From Amaurobius ferox (lineage: Eukaryota > Arthropoda > Arachnida > Araneae > Amaurobiidae), in assembly GCA_951213105.1 (NCBI GenBank), contig OX578142.1, positions 120,437,354 to 120,501,353 on the forward strand: DNA of 64,000 nucleotides, read 5' to 3'. The notes beneath the pieces were generated by a model. The model worked only from the letters and a program-made list of their open reading frames with translations, had not been told where the DNA came from and did no database searches. Made by a program: the position numbers and the translations under genes. This document shows positions 11,836 to 23,689 of the stretch, piece by piece. How positions within the stretch are numbered: position 1 is the stretch's first letter; each line of letters opens with the position of its first letter.

Positions 11836-13746
11836 GTAATATGAAGGCTGCCTGATAAGTCTGCCCTCATAGGAAATTTGATTAATCTACAAATTTGCTC
11901 ATTGGCATGCAAATAGAGAATATGGCAGTTATAACTCCATAGAAACTGGGCTACTTTATCCATTAAGACAAGGTGGCACAGTACCTAATGTGTATGAACC
12001 TTTTAAGGTTTACAACATTTCATTTGAAAAATAAATATATAAACAAAAAAAAAGATGAAAATTTTAAACTAAAAATTGCACATTTTTAATTAAAATATTT
12101 ATTTATATATTTGAAGACACAAAAAGAATAATTTAAGTTATCGCATAATAAATAATTTAGTCGTTCCATTTTTAGACTTTTTTTCTTCATGCATCTCTTT
12201 TCACAATCCTAAAACCAGGAATCATGCTTCAATTACAGTTTCCAGCATTCATGATTTTGTGCTTTTTATTGCTATTCAGTATGAAATAACCCAGCTGCAT
12301 AGTATGACTGACTTCATAGGTCACAATAGAGGTTTGCAAATTTGCTGTGCATTTTCTTGCTGCTATTAAAGTTATTGGATATTATGTGCTGAAGGGTGTT
12401 AAAAAGAAAGAGTACCTGAACTGATGCAGGTTTCTACTCTGAATATTAAGCCAAAATGTATGTTAACCAATCAACTGCATTTGGTAAAAACAGTTTTCAT
12501 TTCAATTATTAAGTTTTCATAATGAAGCAGTACCTTCATACAAAGTATTCAAGTGAAATTTAAAATATTATCAAACAGTTTCATCTGAAGCATAACTTTT
12601 TATTCAAAGGTATTGAAAATATTCTGAATTTATAAAATTGTACTTTGTAGAACTGAAAAACATGAAAGTTGCATTAACTCTTGTAATGTACAATGCAATT
12701 TCATAATCTTTTGTCATTGTCCTGCTGGATAAGATTTTTAAAATGCGTTTCACAGTTACAGATAATAATTATTTTAAAATTTGATAACGTAATAAATGTC
12801 ACTTTAGTTTATCTGATTTTTACTTTTTTAAGTCTAGTCTTTTTATATACCATGTTCTAACTTCAGCAGAGTTCCTGAAATTGTGAATATTTAAATTCTA
12901 AATGCTTAAAAACAATTTTAAAATGAAAACATTAAGATTTAATATGAAAGTATTTCAATACTCTTTCCCAAATGGAGACTTTCTGTTAATACGTTATGAC
13001 ATGCTTCATGAATTACATAAACTGACTTTTAATGATTTAAAAATCCAAATAAAATTATTACCCCCAGATTTAAAATGCCATCAGAAAGCGTTGACATTTT
13101 AATTTTTAATTATACCAATTTTTAGTTACTGAATGTTTGTGCTATCCTAGTACACATTGAAATATTCATCCAGAAAATGTCCTACATCATTTTACAGAAA
13201 ATTAATAATATATATATAAATTCTAAATGCTTCTTAAAAACAATTTTAATATGAAAACATTAAAATTTAATATGAAAGTACTTCAGTATTCTTTCATAAA
13301 TGGAGACTTTCTGTTGGTACGTTATGATATATTCCAATTCTGTAATTTCATATTTCTATGAAGCTTAAAATATTCCACTTTGTATGTACTTTGAATGCAT
13401 AATACTGATTTGTGTTACAGCTGTTATTATTTGCCATAAAATAACTTGCCAGATAATTAAAACAGTAGATGTTAGTGTTGTTTTTTGTCACATGTATTTA
13501 TTATGTAAAATATGTTAACATTTTATACTATATTTTTTATGAAATAAATTTATTTTTAATTTTATTGAATTAGCACTGTGTGTTTATTTTAAGTTATATA
13601 TTGATTGGTAGAAAATTGTTTATCTCATGGAAGTAATACAGTAAAATCTGGTTATAATGTACTCAGAACCTGTGAATATTTTTCTAATTAACATTAAAAC
13701 AGCAGGTAGTCATACATAAAATTTGATAATTAATGCTAGTATTATA
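11836..13746. other. AT-rich intergenic DNA with one local duplication
   Basis: No gene seen. A segment of about 115 bp is present twice in direct orientation (12893-13005 and 13217-13330, sharing GGAGACTTTCTGTT and ACGTTATGA). A short open frame at 12902-13102 is part of that repeat and not a credible gene. Confidence 0.5.
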
Positions 13747-15164
13747 CATTCACTGACAATGAAAGTTGCGCACCAAGAAGGAAGCATAGGATGGACCTGA
13801 AATTTTATTGTTGGAAGGATACGGATGAATGATATACATGATCACAAAAGCAGCACAGCAGAACACGTACAGAGGGGAGCTGTGGTACACAGTCCGGTCA
13901 TCCTCAATAGCGCGTTACACCACCTCGTACTGCAATACAAGCAGCAATACGATCCGGCATGGTGTTGAACAGATGCCTGATATCCTGCGGCAGACGAGTC
14001 CACACCTGTTGGATGTTACGTTCCAAATCCCGAAGATTGCGGCAACGAGGCAGCTGGCATTTCAATTGGTTCCATACATGCTTGATAGGGGACAGGTCTG
14101 GAGAGCGGGCAGGCCATGGAAGTGTCTGGACATGACTCAGGCAGGCCTGGGCAACCCGAGCCGTGTGTGGCCGGGCATTATCCTGCTGGAATTGCGCATC
14201 TGGAATCCCAGCAACGAATTGGAGCACATGGGGCTGTAGAATCTCATCCACGTACCACTGGCCCATCAATGTTCCAGGTACCACTACTAGAACAGATCTG
14301 TTGTCATAGGCTATGGCTCCCCAGCCCGTGATGCTTGCCTGCAGTAGGGCTGATATGACACTCGATAGCGAGGTTGGAATTCTGACATTGTGCAGGGGAC
14401 CTCCACACCCAGACACACTGATCATTGGTCCCTAAAACGAAGCGGCACTCATTTCTAAACACCACACATCACCATTCTGTGGCGTTCCACGTTGCTCTGG
14501 CCCGTGACCACTGCAACTGAAGCCACCGATGTTCCCGTGTTAACGGAAATACACATAAGGGATGCTGGGATCGCAGATTCGCTTCCTTCAGGCATCTAGA
14601 TATAATTTGTAGGCACACAGGAGCCACTACGTGTGCCTGTATCACTGATCGGGTCGCCATGGGCTCTATACATGCGTGTCGCACGATCATTCGATCCTCT
14701 CTACTCGTAGTATGCCTGGTCCGTCCAGAGCCGATCCTCCATGTCTGGGTGTCGTCCCGTAACCAGTACTCCCAACAGCGTCCAATGGTATAGTCTGAAC
14801 GATCCACGTGACGGGCTATCCATCCAGGGCGCTAACCACCCTGCGGTTTTCAACCCGATGATCAGGCCTCGTTGGAAGTTCGTCAATTTCGTATATTGAC
14901 GTTTCTGGCATCTACCCACCATTCCTTTCACTCCGTACTCGTGCTTGCGTCGGTCGAAGCTTCTCGCATTGATGGGGCGTCGACTACACTCCGGTTTATA
15001 AGGCTGCTAGCTCATGCTTGCAGCGCCACTCATGGGTGTATGGTCATACGCAATCACACCAGACTGGGATCATTTGCATACCAGCCTGCCCTCTAGCTAT
15101 TTACATCGTTTAACGGTTGTACCATGTTTTCTTCTTGGTGTGCAACTTTCATTGTCCATGAGTG
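13747..15164 (-). mobile_element. Tc1-like transposon 1
   Basis: Terminal repeats CATTCACTGACAATGAAAG (left) and CACTCATGGACAATGAAAG (right, read inward) are flanked by TA at 13745-13746 and 15165-15166. At 1,418 bp it has the usual full length of a Tc1 element. Its GC content is well above the flanks. Its transposase is broken. Confidence 0.9.
13904..14931 (-). pseudogene. Tc1-like transposase 1, inactive
   Basis: Three frames cover it: the N-terminal helix-turn-helix with TNFQRGLIIGLKTAGW (14701-14931), the linker (14469-14807) and the DDE region (13904-14425) with QDNARPHTARVAQ and LPWPARSPDLSPIKHVW. The family reads FSDESRF at the first catalytic Asp. Here the sequence reads FRNECRF, so Asp is Asn. 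The third residue, Glu in SPIEHVW, is Lys. Two lost catalytic residues plus frameshifts rule out activity. When intact such an enzyme cuts and pastes at TA sites. Confidence 0.85.
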
Positions 15165-15166
15165 TA

Positions 15167-16837
15167 TTATGAAAATAAAAAGTACCAGTTTTTAAATTAA
15201 AATTTAGAATGTTAGACTCAGTGGGCTAGACCATATTTCCTGCAGACCTCTAACCTAACATTCAGATGAAAGTGATGGGCAATTCTCTGGAGCAAATTAT
15301 TTTCTTAGTGAAAACATAATGTAAACTGTACATTATATTTCATCAGAATATTGTAGAAGCCCAATATACCAAGATGAAGAGTGTCCCCCTCCCCCCCAAA
15401 AAAAGTTCATTACAGGGTGGTTAGATATATCATGGTTAAGCTATAAGGCAGGGTAAAATATGCCCTCCCTCCCTCCTCCCTGATAACTGCACTATTTCAG
15501 GCTTTTACTGTAATTGCAAAAGCTCTTTTATTTTAAGCAATTACTACCATTGATGAAGTGAAAGTATGACCTGGGCATGGCTTTTTAAAAGGAGGTATGA
15601 ACCAATTGCGCTCCCTCTTTAAATATACACTTCATTAACATATGTAATATGCATTATATATTTCATGTTAATATTTGCAAAAATTCAAGGAACGCAGGGA
15701 TGAATTGGACTCATTACTTGAATAGTTATCTCATATATACAGTGCTTCAAGGCACGTCTTGAATCAGGCAAATAACTCAAGTATTAGAGTTATTGTATAT
15801 TTTTATGCCTGTGTATAGGAAAACCCTAATAGCAATAGATGATGCGACAACTTTCGGGGGATGACCCCCCTCTTGTTTAATAGAGTATGAGGAGCTATCT
15901 TGCTTCCTGTTAGAGACAAGGAAAAATTAATTTCAATGTTGTAGAGCGTTGCAAAATTAGTACAAAGCATTTACTATAAAGATGGGAATGTTTCGGAAAT
16001 TGAACTTTTTGCCATCACTTGCACTGATCAGTGTCACACGAGAAGGAGAAAGTTCTCCTTTTCTGCCTTTCATTCTCACCCTGTCATGGTAAAATCAAGA
16101 GATTTACTGTCATTCTCATCCTAATTAAACAATACCCTATTGGAGGTAGAGCACCTATATTAGAAGATGGACATAGGCATCTACTATCTGTGATCCAAAA
16201 TCTCTCGACCAGCAACACTCGCGTAAAAAAATATTGGAAAGCAGCACATTTTTGTTTAAATTTCTTTTTTTATACATCAATAAGATACATGAAATGTTGC
16301 CTAAAATAATGTACATACCTTGAAGTATGACAAATGAACTCAATTTTCACTTTTATGTTGCAGAAATAAATAAATGATGGAGTATATAATTTGCAAAACT
16401 GTTGGATAGGGAGATGGATATTTCGTATAACAAATATATTAGATTTTTTTTAAGTATTTCTATATTTTATGCATGATAATCTTCATTAATATTTTTAATT
16501 GCAAATATTTTCTAGCAATTCGGGTTTTAAAATATTACTTTTCCACAATTACTTTTACAACACATTCAAAGTTTCCAAAAAAAATATAATACATAATTCA
16601 AACAAAATATACTGTTTTATTTCTTTAAATCTATATGGTATACTACACTGCTTATTGCTTTAAAAAAAAATGAAGGTTCGAAATAGTCTCTCCGTCTGAT
16701 AGTGAAAAAATATATATAATTTGGCTCTTTTTCTATAAAATTATTTATATTAACTTCTCTTATAAATTATGAAAATTTATTTTAAAATATAGTTGCAGCC
16801 ATACAGAGTTACTTAATGTTTCTCATTGTCCTATATA
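15167..16837. other. AT-rich intergenic DNA
   Basis: Nothing recognisable between the Tc1 and mariner elements. The small open frames around 16031-16343 show no conserved motif. Confidence 0.4.
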
Positions 16838-17522
16838 TATGAGGGCGAGTCAAATGAAAGTGAGCCAACCCACCCCGCGCAATAATAGTTCTGTCAATTA
16901 TCTGCGACGCATGTGCATAGCACACAGGCATCTATCATTTACGAAAATGACACGTAGATGTGAGGATAAAAGTTGTTTAATGCTCTCATACACTGGGTTG
17001 AACACGACTTGCTTGACATAATGGACGCTCCAAAAGAGGAACAGCGTGGTGTGATCAGGTTTTTGACGGCTGAAGGTGTTTCCCAACACGAAATTAGTCG
17101 CCGTATGGCTGCCGTGTACGACGAAGATTGCATTGCATTGGCCACTGAGAAGCGTTGGAGCAAACGGTTCAAAGAAGGACGTGAAAGTTGCAAAGACGAT
17201 CCAAGACCCCGCCACCGTGCAATCACCCCCAACACAATTGCACAGGTTGATGAGCTGATTAGACAAGAACGGAGGATACGCATCGATGAACTGGCAGAGC
17301 GTGTGAACATCAGTCACGGTTCGGTTCACACCATAAATCATGACCATCTCGGTTTTCGGCTCTTGTGTGCTCATTGGATGCCCAAGATTTTGAACGACAG
17401 ACAGAAGACGGAGAGGTTCGGCGCTGCCTTGACTCATCTGATCCGGTATCACAATGAGGGTGACTACTTCTTGTCTGCATTTGTGACCGGGGACGAATCA
17501 TGGTGCCACCACTATGAGCCTG

Positions 17523-17901
17523 GAGCCAACGGCCGTACCGTGCTGAAAACACCGGTTCTCGTTAGATCACGTCAGCTGCATCGGGCGCGGTTAGTACTTG
17601 GGTGGGTGACCATCTGGGAACACCGCGTGCTGTTGGCACATTTCGGGCGCGGTAGCCCGGTGGTTTGCGCGCTGGATTTGCACGCTGCCACAACTGCCGC
17701 CGTGCTCATGCGGAGTACGATCACGTTAAACATGTGGGTCCGTAAGTCCTTCCGAGAGGTTGGTGGCAGGGGAAGGAGGGTGCGGTCCCTGTGGATGCCT
17801 CCCCCACTGGGTTTCGGTCTAAATTGGGTGGCACTTCCCGGCCGTCCAAACAGTTCCCTTACACCTTTCTGGTAGGTCGGACGGTCTGGGTCTCAACAAC
17901 A
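17523..17901 (+). mobile_element. 5S-rRNA-headed SINE (SINE3 type) inside the mariner
   Basis: The insert lies between ACCACTATGAGCCTG (17508-17522) and ACCACTACAAGCCTG (17902-17916), a target duplication with two mismatches. The head at 17525-17638 is a full-length 5S rRNA relative. The body starts at about 17640 and includes a stretch that looks like the 5' half of a tRNA (GGTAGCCCGGTGGTTTGCGC). The tail ends in TCAACAACAA. SINEs with 5S heads are known as SINE3. It has no open frame of its own; a long reading frame passes through it by chance. Confidence 0.85.
17525..17638 (+). ncRNA. 5S rRNA-derived promoter head of the SINE
   Basis: The stretch begins GCCAACGGCCGTACCG and holds ACACCGGTTCTCG, GGTTAGTACTTGGGTGGG and TGGGAACACCGCG before closing with TTGGCA. 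These match the start, loop A to box A, intermediate element and box C of arthropod-type 5S rRNA. Several stem positions are changed (the region after TTCTCG is diverged), so it serves as an internal Pol III promoter and not as a ribosomal gene. Confidence 0.85.
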
Positions 17902-18516
17902 ACCACTACAAGCCTGAAACACGACGGCAAAGCTTACAGTGGAAATATTTGAATTCACCACCCCCAAAGAAAGCAAAGGCTGTCATTTCCGCCGGAAAGG
18001 TGCTGTTGACTCTTTTTTTTCGATCGTCAGGGGCCATTACTGATTGAATTTTCTAAACCTGGAGAGACTATCAATCGTTTCCGATATTGTGAAACACTGG
18101 ATCGGTTGCGTGTCGCAATCAAGAACAAACGACCTGGAAAATTGACGAATGGGGTCATCTTGCTACACGACAATGCCCATCCCCACGTCGCTAGTGTGGT
18201 TAAGGAAAAACTGGAAAGGTTCAAGTGGGAAACGTTGCAACATCCACCATACAGCCCCGACCTCTCGCCTTGCGATTTCCACATTTTCGGGAAATTGAAA
18301 AAAAAGCTCAAGGAAACCAGATTCGTGTCGGACGATGACGTGAAGGAGTCAGTTACAGACATTTTGAAGCAGAAACCCAAGGAGTTTTATGAGAAGGCAA
18401 TCACGCGACTCGTTAGTCAGTGGGACAAATGGCTAAATGCTCATGGAGACTACTTTTAAATAAAGTACTCCGTTTGTCATATATTCGCATTGGCTCACTT
18501 TCATTTGACTCGACCT

Positions 18517-18518
<2 letters not shown>

Positions 18519-18557
<39 letters not shown>

Positions 18558-18594
18558 CCTATATATATATATATATATTGTCCTATATATTCAT
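18519..18594. repeat. (TA)n microsatellite
   Basis: Long TA tracts interrupted by TTGTCC directly at the mariner's right end. The left end also abuts a TA tract, so the target site itself was probably TA-rich. Confidence 0.9.
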
Positions 18595-18846
18595 TTATGA
18601 CTAAAGCCCCTTTCTGCATGAAACTATGAAACACACTATTTAATTTTCAAAATTTTCTATTACCTTTAGAAAAAAATTTGAATTATTTATTTTTGTATGT
18701 GCAGAATATGCAATGACAGAATTTATGCCAGGGGTGGGGACTTTTTATATTTGAAGGCCACATTAATGTAAACTGACCACCAATAAGGTAGCATACAAAA
18801 ATGTTTACTATGTGTACTGCAAAAAGCAAATCTTTAGTGGTTAATC
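18595..18846. other. Short AT-rich spacer
   Basis: Nothing recognised between the mariner and the next Tc1 element. Confidence 0.4.
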
Positions 18847-20381
18847 TACTGGCTTCCAAAAGTTAAGCACGGGCGGTAAGATCAACAAAAATGGAAAAGG
18901 GAAGCTTTGATTAACTCAAAATCGTACATGAAGGTAGCAAATGTGTTTATGCATTAAAAAAAAACAAGAATTATGTACAAAGATAAAAAAATATTTACTT
19001 TTCGTAAGTTATATGATGACGTCACATTTGGGTCATTAACAAAATGATGTTTAAAGGCAAACAAACCAAACAAAACTTACGTTAATATGGTATGTGACTA
19101 CCCCGGACCCTCACACAAACTTTACAATAATTTTCCATGCTTTCAATGAGGTGATCAACCATCGCAGATGCCAGCAATGGCCATTCCTCCAATAAGGTAG
19201 TTTTCAACTCTCTAAGACTGGCTGGAGGATGTAAACGTCCAAAAACAGAACGCCTGAGGGCATCCCAAAGATTTTCAATGGGATTAAGGTCAGTGAAATA
19301 TGCCGGCCACTCAATACGAGAAATGCCCTCACTTTTCAGGTATTCGTCAATGATGTTAGCTCGATGGGGATAGGCATTATCAACCATAAGGGGGAAATCA
19401 GGACCAACTGCTGCAGTGTAGTCTTGTAATTGGGTCTAGAACTTCATCCCGATGCAGCGAGCCGTCACAGAACTGCCTTTAAAGATGTGTAGCTCTGTGC
19501 TATGTCTCATTGAAATTCCAACCCACACCATGACGCTGCCACCTCAGAATGCGCGATGTTCGATTATGTTCTTGGCCTGATTGCATGTGCCTCGTTCTCT
19601 CCAGACCCTTACATGCTTATCATCTGATTCCAGAGCAAATCTGGACTCGTCCGTGAACAGGACATTGCACCAATCTGAGACAGTCCAATTGACGTGTTGA
19701 CGAAACCACTTTAATCTTGCCCCTCTAGCTTGGACGGTTAGTGGAACACAAAAACATGATACACAGGCGTACAGTCCCTGCACGTAGAGCCTCCGGCACA
19801 CAGTACTGGCATATATTGTCTTAACAAATGCCGTTGCAACCATGGATGTAACAGTTGTGGAGGTCGCTCGTCGATTCCACTTAGCTACTATAGCAATATA
19901 CCGATCATCAGAGGGGGTGGTAACCCTTGGACGGCCGAGCACAGGTCTCCGGACAACTGTTTCACTTGTTTGGAATTGTTTCCATAATCGAGAAATTGCC
20001 GAATGATCAATGCCAAAGAAAATAGCGATATCTTTGATTGACTGTCCTACTTCAATGCGTCTGACAGCTCGCCAGTGCTCACTATCTGTCATTCGTCTTC
20101 TTTCAGCCATAGAAACACGAATATCGTCAAAAATAATCTTGCAAAAGTTATAAACACTTCGTATCAGCATTTAAATGCACCTCCTCAAACCCTTCAGAAT
20201 GCTGGCGTTTTCAACGACTGCCTAATTAGCATATATCCGGACAGTCAATCGTGATTGGCTATAACATACGATATTTGCATACTGCCCATCTACATCCGCA
20301 GTGATTTTCAACCACTCAAATTCCAATACTCTTTCGAAAAATGAAAATGTGCATTGTGTGCTTAACTTTTGGAAGTCAGTG
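18847..20381 (-). mobile_element. Tc1-like transposon 2
   Basis: The ends match as inverted repeats around CTTCCAAAAGTTAAGCAC (left near 18853, right near 20377). A TA follows the right end at 20382-20383. The left TA has decayed. At about 1.53 kb it is complete in length and carries a lightly damaged transposase on the minus strand. Confidence 0.85.
19082..20110 (-). pseudogene. Tc1-like transposase 2, frameshifted
   Basis: It probably starts at MAERRRMTDSEHWRAV (20110), giving a normal Tc1 length of about 340 codons. The N-terminal helix-turn-helix (SIKDIAIFFGIDHSAISRLW) leads to a GRPR-type hook (LGRPRVTTP). Catalytic motifs are LFTDESRFALE (first Asp), MVDNAYPHRANI (second Asp) and FTDLNPIENLWD (Glu), the last two separated by 34 residues (DD34E). 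A single-base shift near 19546 and a pair of compensating shifts near 19440 break the frame. All three catalytic residues survive. Confidence 0.88.
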
Positions 20382-20467
20382 TACAACTTAAAACAAGAAA
20401 GATCAATCATGCTTAAAGCATTGATTATGAAACACTTTCCAACTTCAATGCAATTTTATTTAAAGAA

Positions 20468-20870
20468 GTCGAAAATGCAATACATTCCTCGGTAATATTT
20501 TAAAACTTATCACAATACTACATTGATTTATTATATTTGAAAACTCAAACCTTCATTGAGAAAAATGAACTTCATTCAAATGACGGCATTGAAATATAAA
20601 TTGCCTGGTTTAAATATCTCTAAAATGCAATACATTCCACGGTAATATTTTTAAAACTATCATAATACTACGATAATTTATTATATTTGAAAACTTCATC
20701 GAAAACAACTGAAATAAATTCAAATGACGTCATAGAAAAAATACACGTCTGGATCTCTCTATAAAAGCAGGATTTCATTCATAACTTTCTCCATTTCATT
20801 CATCACAATACTATAATAATTTATTTTATTTAAAAATTAAGACCATAGAGCTACAATTCATAAACTTTAT
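20468..20870. repeat. Tandem repeat, ~165-bp unit, 2.3 copies
   Basis: Units beginning AAAATGCAATACATTCC at about 20472 and 20631 align over their length. A third partial unit (CAATACTATAATAATTTATT) follows from 20806. Non-coding. Confidence 0.65.
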
Positions 20871-22343
20871 GCTTAAAACTTCATCGAAAAAAATCGTCCT
20901 TCTGTTTATAAAATCAATTAATATTTCATTCATATCAGCCATGCAGACTCCATGGACTGAATTATTTTGTGTTAAAGAAATACAGTAATTCTAATACAAC
21001 TCATTCTACATATTTTGCTGTTTACATTTTACATAGGTGAAAAATAGGCTTAGTTGTAGAAATAATCAAATTTGAATGAGAATTTAAACTCAAATATATT
21101 GTCATTGTGTTGTTTTAGTATGTAGATGCACAGAATTTAAGCAAAAATAAAGTAGTTTTAGGACGGATACAACACTCAATATGAATTAAAAAGAACTTTA
21201 AAAGATCACGATTTTGAAACAAGATGGATGCCATATATCATTTTGAAGTAGGTCATGTGAACGTTTCATATCATGGTCACGTGATCGTTTCATATAAGAT
21301 GTGTAATTATTATTTTAATTTTTATTTAAAAAACTACTGAATATATTTCGCTGAATTTTTTTTTATATATTTTATGGAACAATTTGACTATTACCTAAAA
21401 TTTTCGAAGCAGTTTGTGAATTTTAAATCCGCTTAAAAAAATTTTGAAAAATTAGGTCCCATAGGGCTCAATGTATTTCATTTTTTCAACCCGGGTTCAA
21501 TCCAATACTAATTGGGTGATATTATTTATTTATATTCCCATAGGTCCTACAGACCGTCTGAACAACATACTAAAATTTCATTTTGATTAAGTCATTATTA
21601 CGGCAGTTATCGTGCTAACGGACAGGCAGACAGACAGACAGAATGAACAAAGTCATAAACACTTTTCAACTTTGTTGTAAAGTGTTAAAAAAGAAAAGTT
21701 CTTTGAGAAGTCCGCACTTGATGACAAAAAAGCTGTAAGTTCCCTACCTCTGGTTTAGATTGTATAAAAACTTTTGTGCCTGTGGATTGAAGCCCTTTCT
21801 GCATAAAATTATAAAATGTAGTCACAATGAATATAACTGTTGTTGGGTGACCACATTTGTTTTAAGAGCATATGTGCCCTCTTCATGAAGTCAAGTGCAA
21901 TGTGTACTGATCAAAGTATAACACAACAGTTGTATTTGATTGTTTGATCAAATACAGCCTTGCCAAGGTTCATTAATATAAGATTGAATCATCAGCTCAG
22001 CATCTAATCATAAAGTGAATATGTCATTGAGGGATGCTTTGTTACCAAATTACAGAATGCTTTCTGATAAAAAATGAAATTATGCAAATTTTTTTTCTTG
22101 TCAGATTTTTGTAATATAATTGTTTTAATTATCTGCCATGGTGTAAAATCTTCCATTTTCAACTAATACTAAGAAAATATGCATTTCATTATCCAAACTT
22201 GCAATGATATGGATAAATCTGATTTCTAATTAGCAGATCTTAATTACTTAAAGTACAGAAGATATAGAAGACTAGGGTGATTCAAACATTACACTACAAT
22301 GTGTTCATTAATCAAATACAATAATGAATAAGTGCTGAAATAA
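20871..22343. other. AT-rich intergenic DNA with an interspersed-repeat tail
   Basis: No gene. A segment at about 21440-21690 with CGGACAGGCAGACAGACAG and the small hairpin AACACTTT / AAAGTGTT resembles the 3' end of an interspersed repeat, but I cannot name the family. Confidence 0.35.
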
Positions 22344-22394
22344 ATCTGTTAAAAGGGTTGTGAGAGTGTGCTGCTCTCACAGTATGCTATCTAT

Positions 22395-22453
22395 GTTGCA
22401 AACCCAGACCACTCGACTGACCCTAGGGTTTGTAGCAGCTGTTTGAGTGGCCA
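22395..22453 (-). mobile_element. Tiny hairpin element, copy C1
   Basis: On the minus strand it reads CCTGGCCACTC through CCCTAGGGTCAGTC to GAGTGGTCTGG. It is nearly identical to its mirror copy C2, so the palindrome probably arose by inverted duplication and not by two independent insertions. Confidence 0.65.
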
Positions 22454-22485
22454 GGAACGGTGCTAACAACATAGATAGCACCGTT

Positions 22486-22544
22486 CCCGGCCACTCAAAC
22501 AGCTGCTACAAACTCTAGGGTCAGTCGAGTGGTCTGGACTTGCA
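22486..22544 (+). mobile_element. Tiny hairpin element, copy C2
   Basis: It begins CCGGCCACTC, continues with a CTAGGGTCAGTC core and ends GAGTGGTCTGG plus ACTTGCAA. A 15-bp near-duplication (CAACATAGATAGCAC before, CAACATATATAGCAC after) flanks it, with a few extra bases on the left. Confidence 0.65.
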
Positions 22545-22600
22545 ACATATATAGCACACAGGGAGAGCAGCAGCACCCTTTCACAACCCTTTCAACAGAT

Positions 22601-23267
22601 AGAGAGCACAAGCAGAGCATTTAAAATACAACAGAAGAATGCAATTTATAAGATAAATATTTGCAATTGATTAATTGTCATTACATTATTTTTGTTAGAA
22701 ACTATTACTTATCTATGCTCCAACCACTTCATTTCATTCATGTTTTTATAATAGTTATTAGTAGATATCCATGAAAAATCACAGGAAAAACTTTTTATTT
22801 TTGATTCAACAAGTAAAAGTTTGGAGGAGTGGCAAAAGAATAATTCCCAAGGTGGGGCCATTGAAGTCACTTCAGTAAATATTAATTTCTACCATGGAGG
22901 AGGGATTAGGCACATCCCACTGACCACAGGATTGGTCCCCACCTGAGGGGAACTAATCCACCTCTGGAGTTCTTCTGTTACTCACACTGGAAATTATAAT
23001 ATTTGATATATGTAGAAGTGGCAACTGAAATCTCCTGAAAATAATGTGCATTGTCTACGAATGACATCACCAGAAAACTGAAACTGTATTGAGATTTACT
23101 ACAGGACGATACACCCTAGAGCCTTGCCAGTCTAGGACTGAAGCATTTTCTTACTGCTCTCTCTGTTCTGCCCTACCTAGTCATTGGATAGGTTGACCTT
23201 TAAACTGAAACTACTGTTATCTCTATTTTGCAAAATAAGTGACTGAAGGCCTGGAGCAAATCAAAAC
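22601..23267. other. Intergenic DNA
   Basis: No gene or repeat recognised. Confidence 0.4.
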
Positions 23268-23337
23268 TAACTAACATATATGTTAATTAGTAACTTACAT
23301 GTTAATTAGTAACTAACATACATGTTAATTAGTAATT
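23268..23337. repeat. Minisatellite, ~24-bp unit, 3 copies
   Basis: Tandem units of the form AACATACATGTTAATTAGTA lie just outside the hAT-like element. Confidence 0.7.
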
Positions 23338-23407
23338 TTTTGCTCGGTGTATTGGCAGTGGCGGCTCGTGAGCGACATGTAGAGGGGGGCGCTCATCTAT
23401 GTATTTA

Positions 23408-23427
23408 TGCCTATATATATGCTAGTA

Positions 23428-23461
<34 letters not shown>

Positions 23462-23530
23462 TATTTATATATATATATATATATTATATATATTATATAT
23501 ATATGTATATATAAAGCATATGTATATACA
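23408..23530. repeat. (TA)n tract inside the hAT-like element
   Basis: Long TA/TATATATT tracts. The open frames reading YIYIYI across this tract are artefacts. Confidence 0.9.
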
Positions 23531-23689
23531 TGTACGTATTTTGGTCATAGCAACGGGAGTATTAAAAATATAAACGACGGATGTATTAAGTAAAATAACG
23601 TACCTCCCACCTGCTCGCTCGTTCATAAAAAGCCTGGACACATGGAAAGTATCTTTCCTAGTGAAAAACATTACATAGTCCTAATTTAA

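Larger units (their letters stand above)
17021..18459 (+). pseudogene. mariner transposase, split by a SINE plus one frameshift
   Basis: The frame starts with MDAPKEEQRGVIRFL at 17021 and holds the N-terminal paired-type helix-turn-helix and the VTGDESWCHHYEP block (first Asp). The SINE enters right after HHYEP and translation resumes with ETRRQSLQWKYLNSPPPKK. A run of eight T at about 18012-18019 appears to hold one extra base, which puts the next 30 codons out of frame; reading resumes to LLHDNAHPHVA (second Asp) and YSPDLSPCDFHIFG (third Asp), ending at 18459. Thirty-four residues separate the last two Asp, the mariner DD34D signature. All three catalytic Asp are kept. Confidence 0.9.
16840..18518 (+). 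mobile_element. mariner transposon carrying a nested SINE
   Basis: Terminal repeats of about 28 bp, differing only at a few outer bases (inner part CGAGTCAAATGAAAGTGAGC), are flanked by TA at 16838-16839 and 18519-18520. Without the 379-bp SINE and its duplicated site the element is about 1.29 kb, the normal mariner size. The well-matched ends and almost intact reading frame point to recent activity. Confidence 0.92.
22344..22600. repeat. 257-bp palindrome built on two tiny hairpin elements
   Basis: The arms (22344-22464 and about 22481-22600) are reverse complements with few mismatches. Each holds one copy of the 58-bp hairpin element: minus at about 22395-22453, plus at about 22486-22544. 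The spacer CAACATAGATAGCAC also matches the right flank of the plus copy (22543-22557, one mismatch), as a target duplication would. As RNA the whole stretch would fold into one long hairpin. Confidence 0.8.

Noticed and set aside
17525..17638. Genuine 5S rRNA gene
   Set aside because: It is flanked by a target duplication inside a mariner, continues into a SINE body and has changed stem positions.
17523..17875. Continuation of the mariner frame across the SINE
   Set aside because: The residues come from the 5S-headed SINE and are not part of the transposase.
18413..18634. Open frames rich in YIYIYI
   Set aside because: They read through a TA microsatellite.
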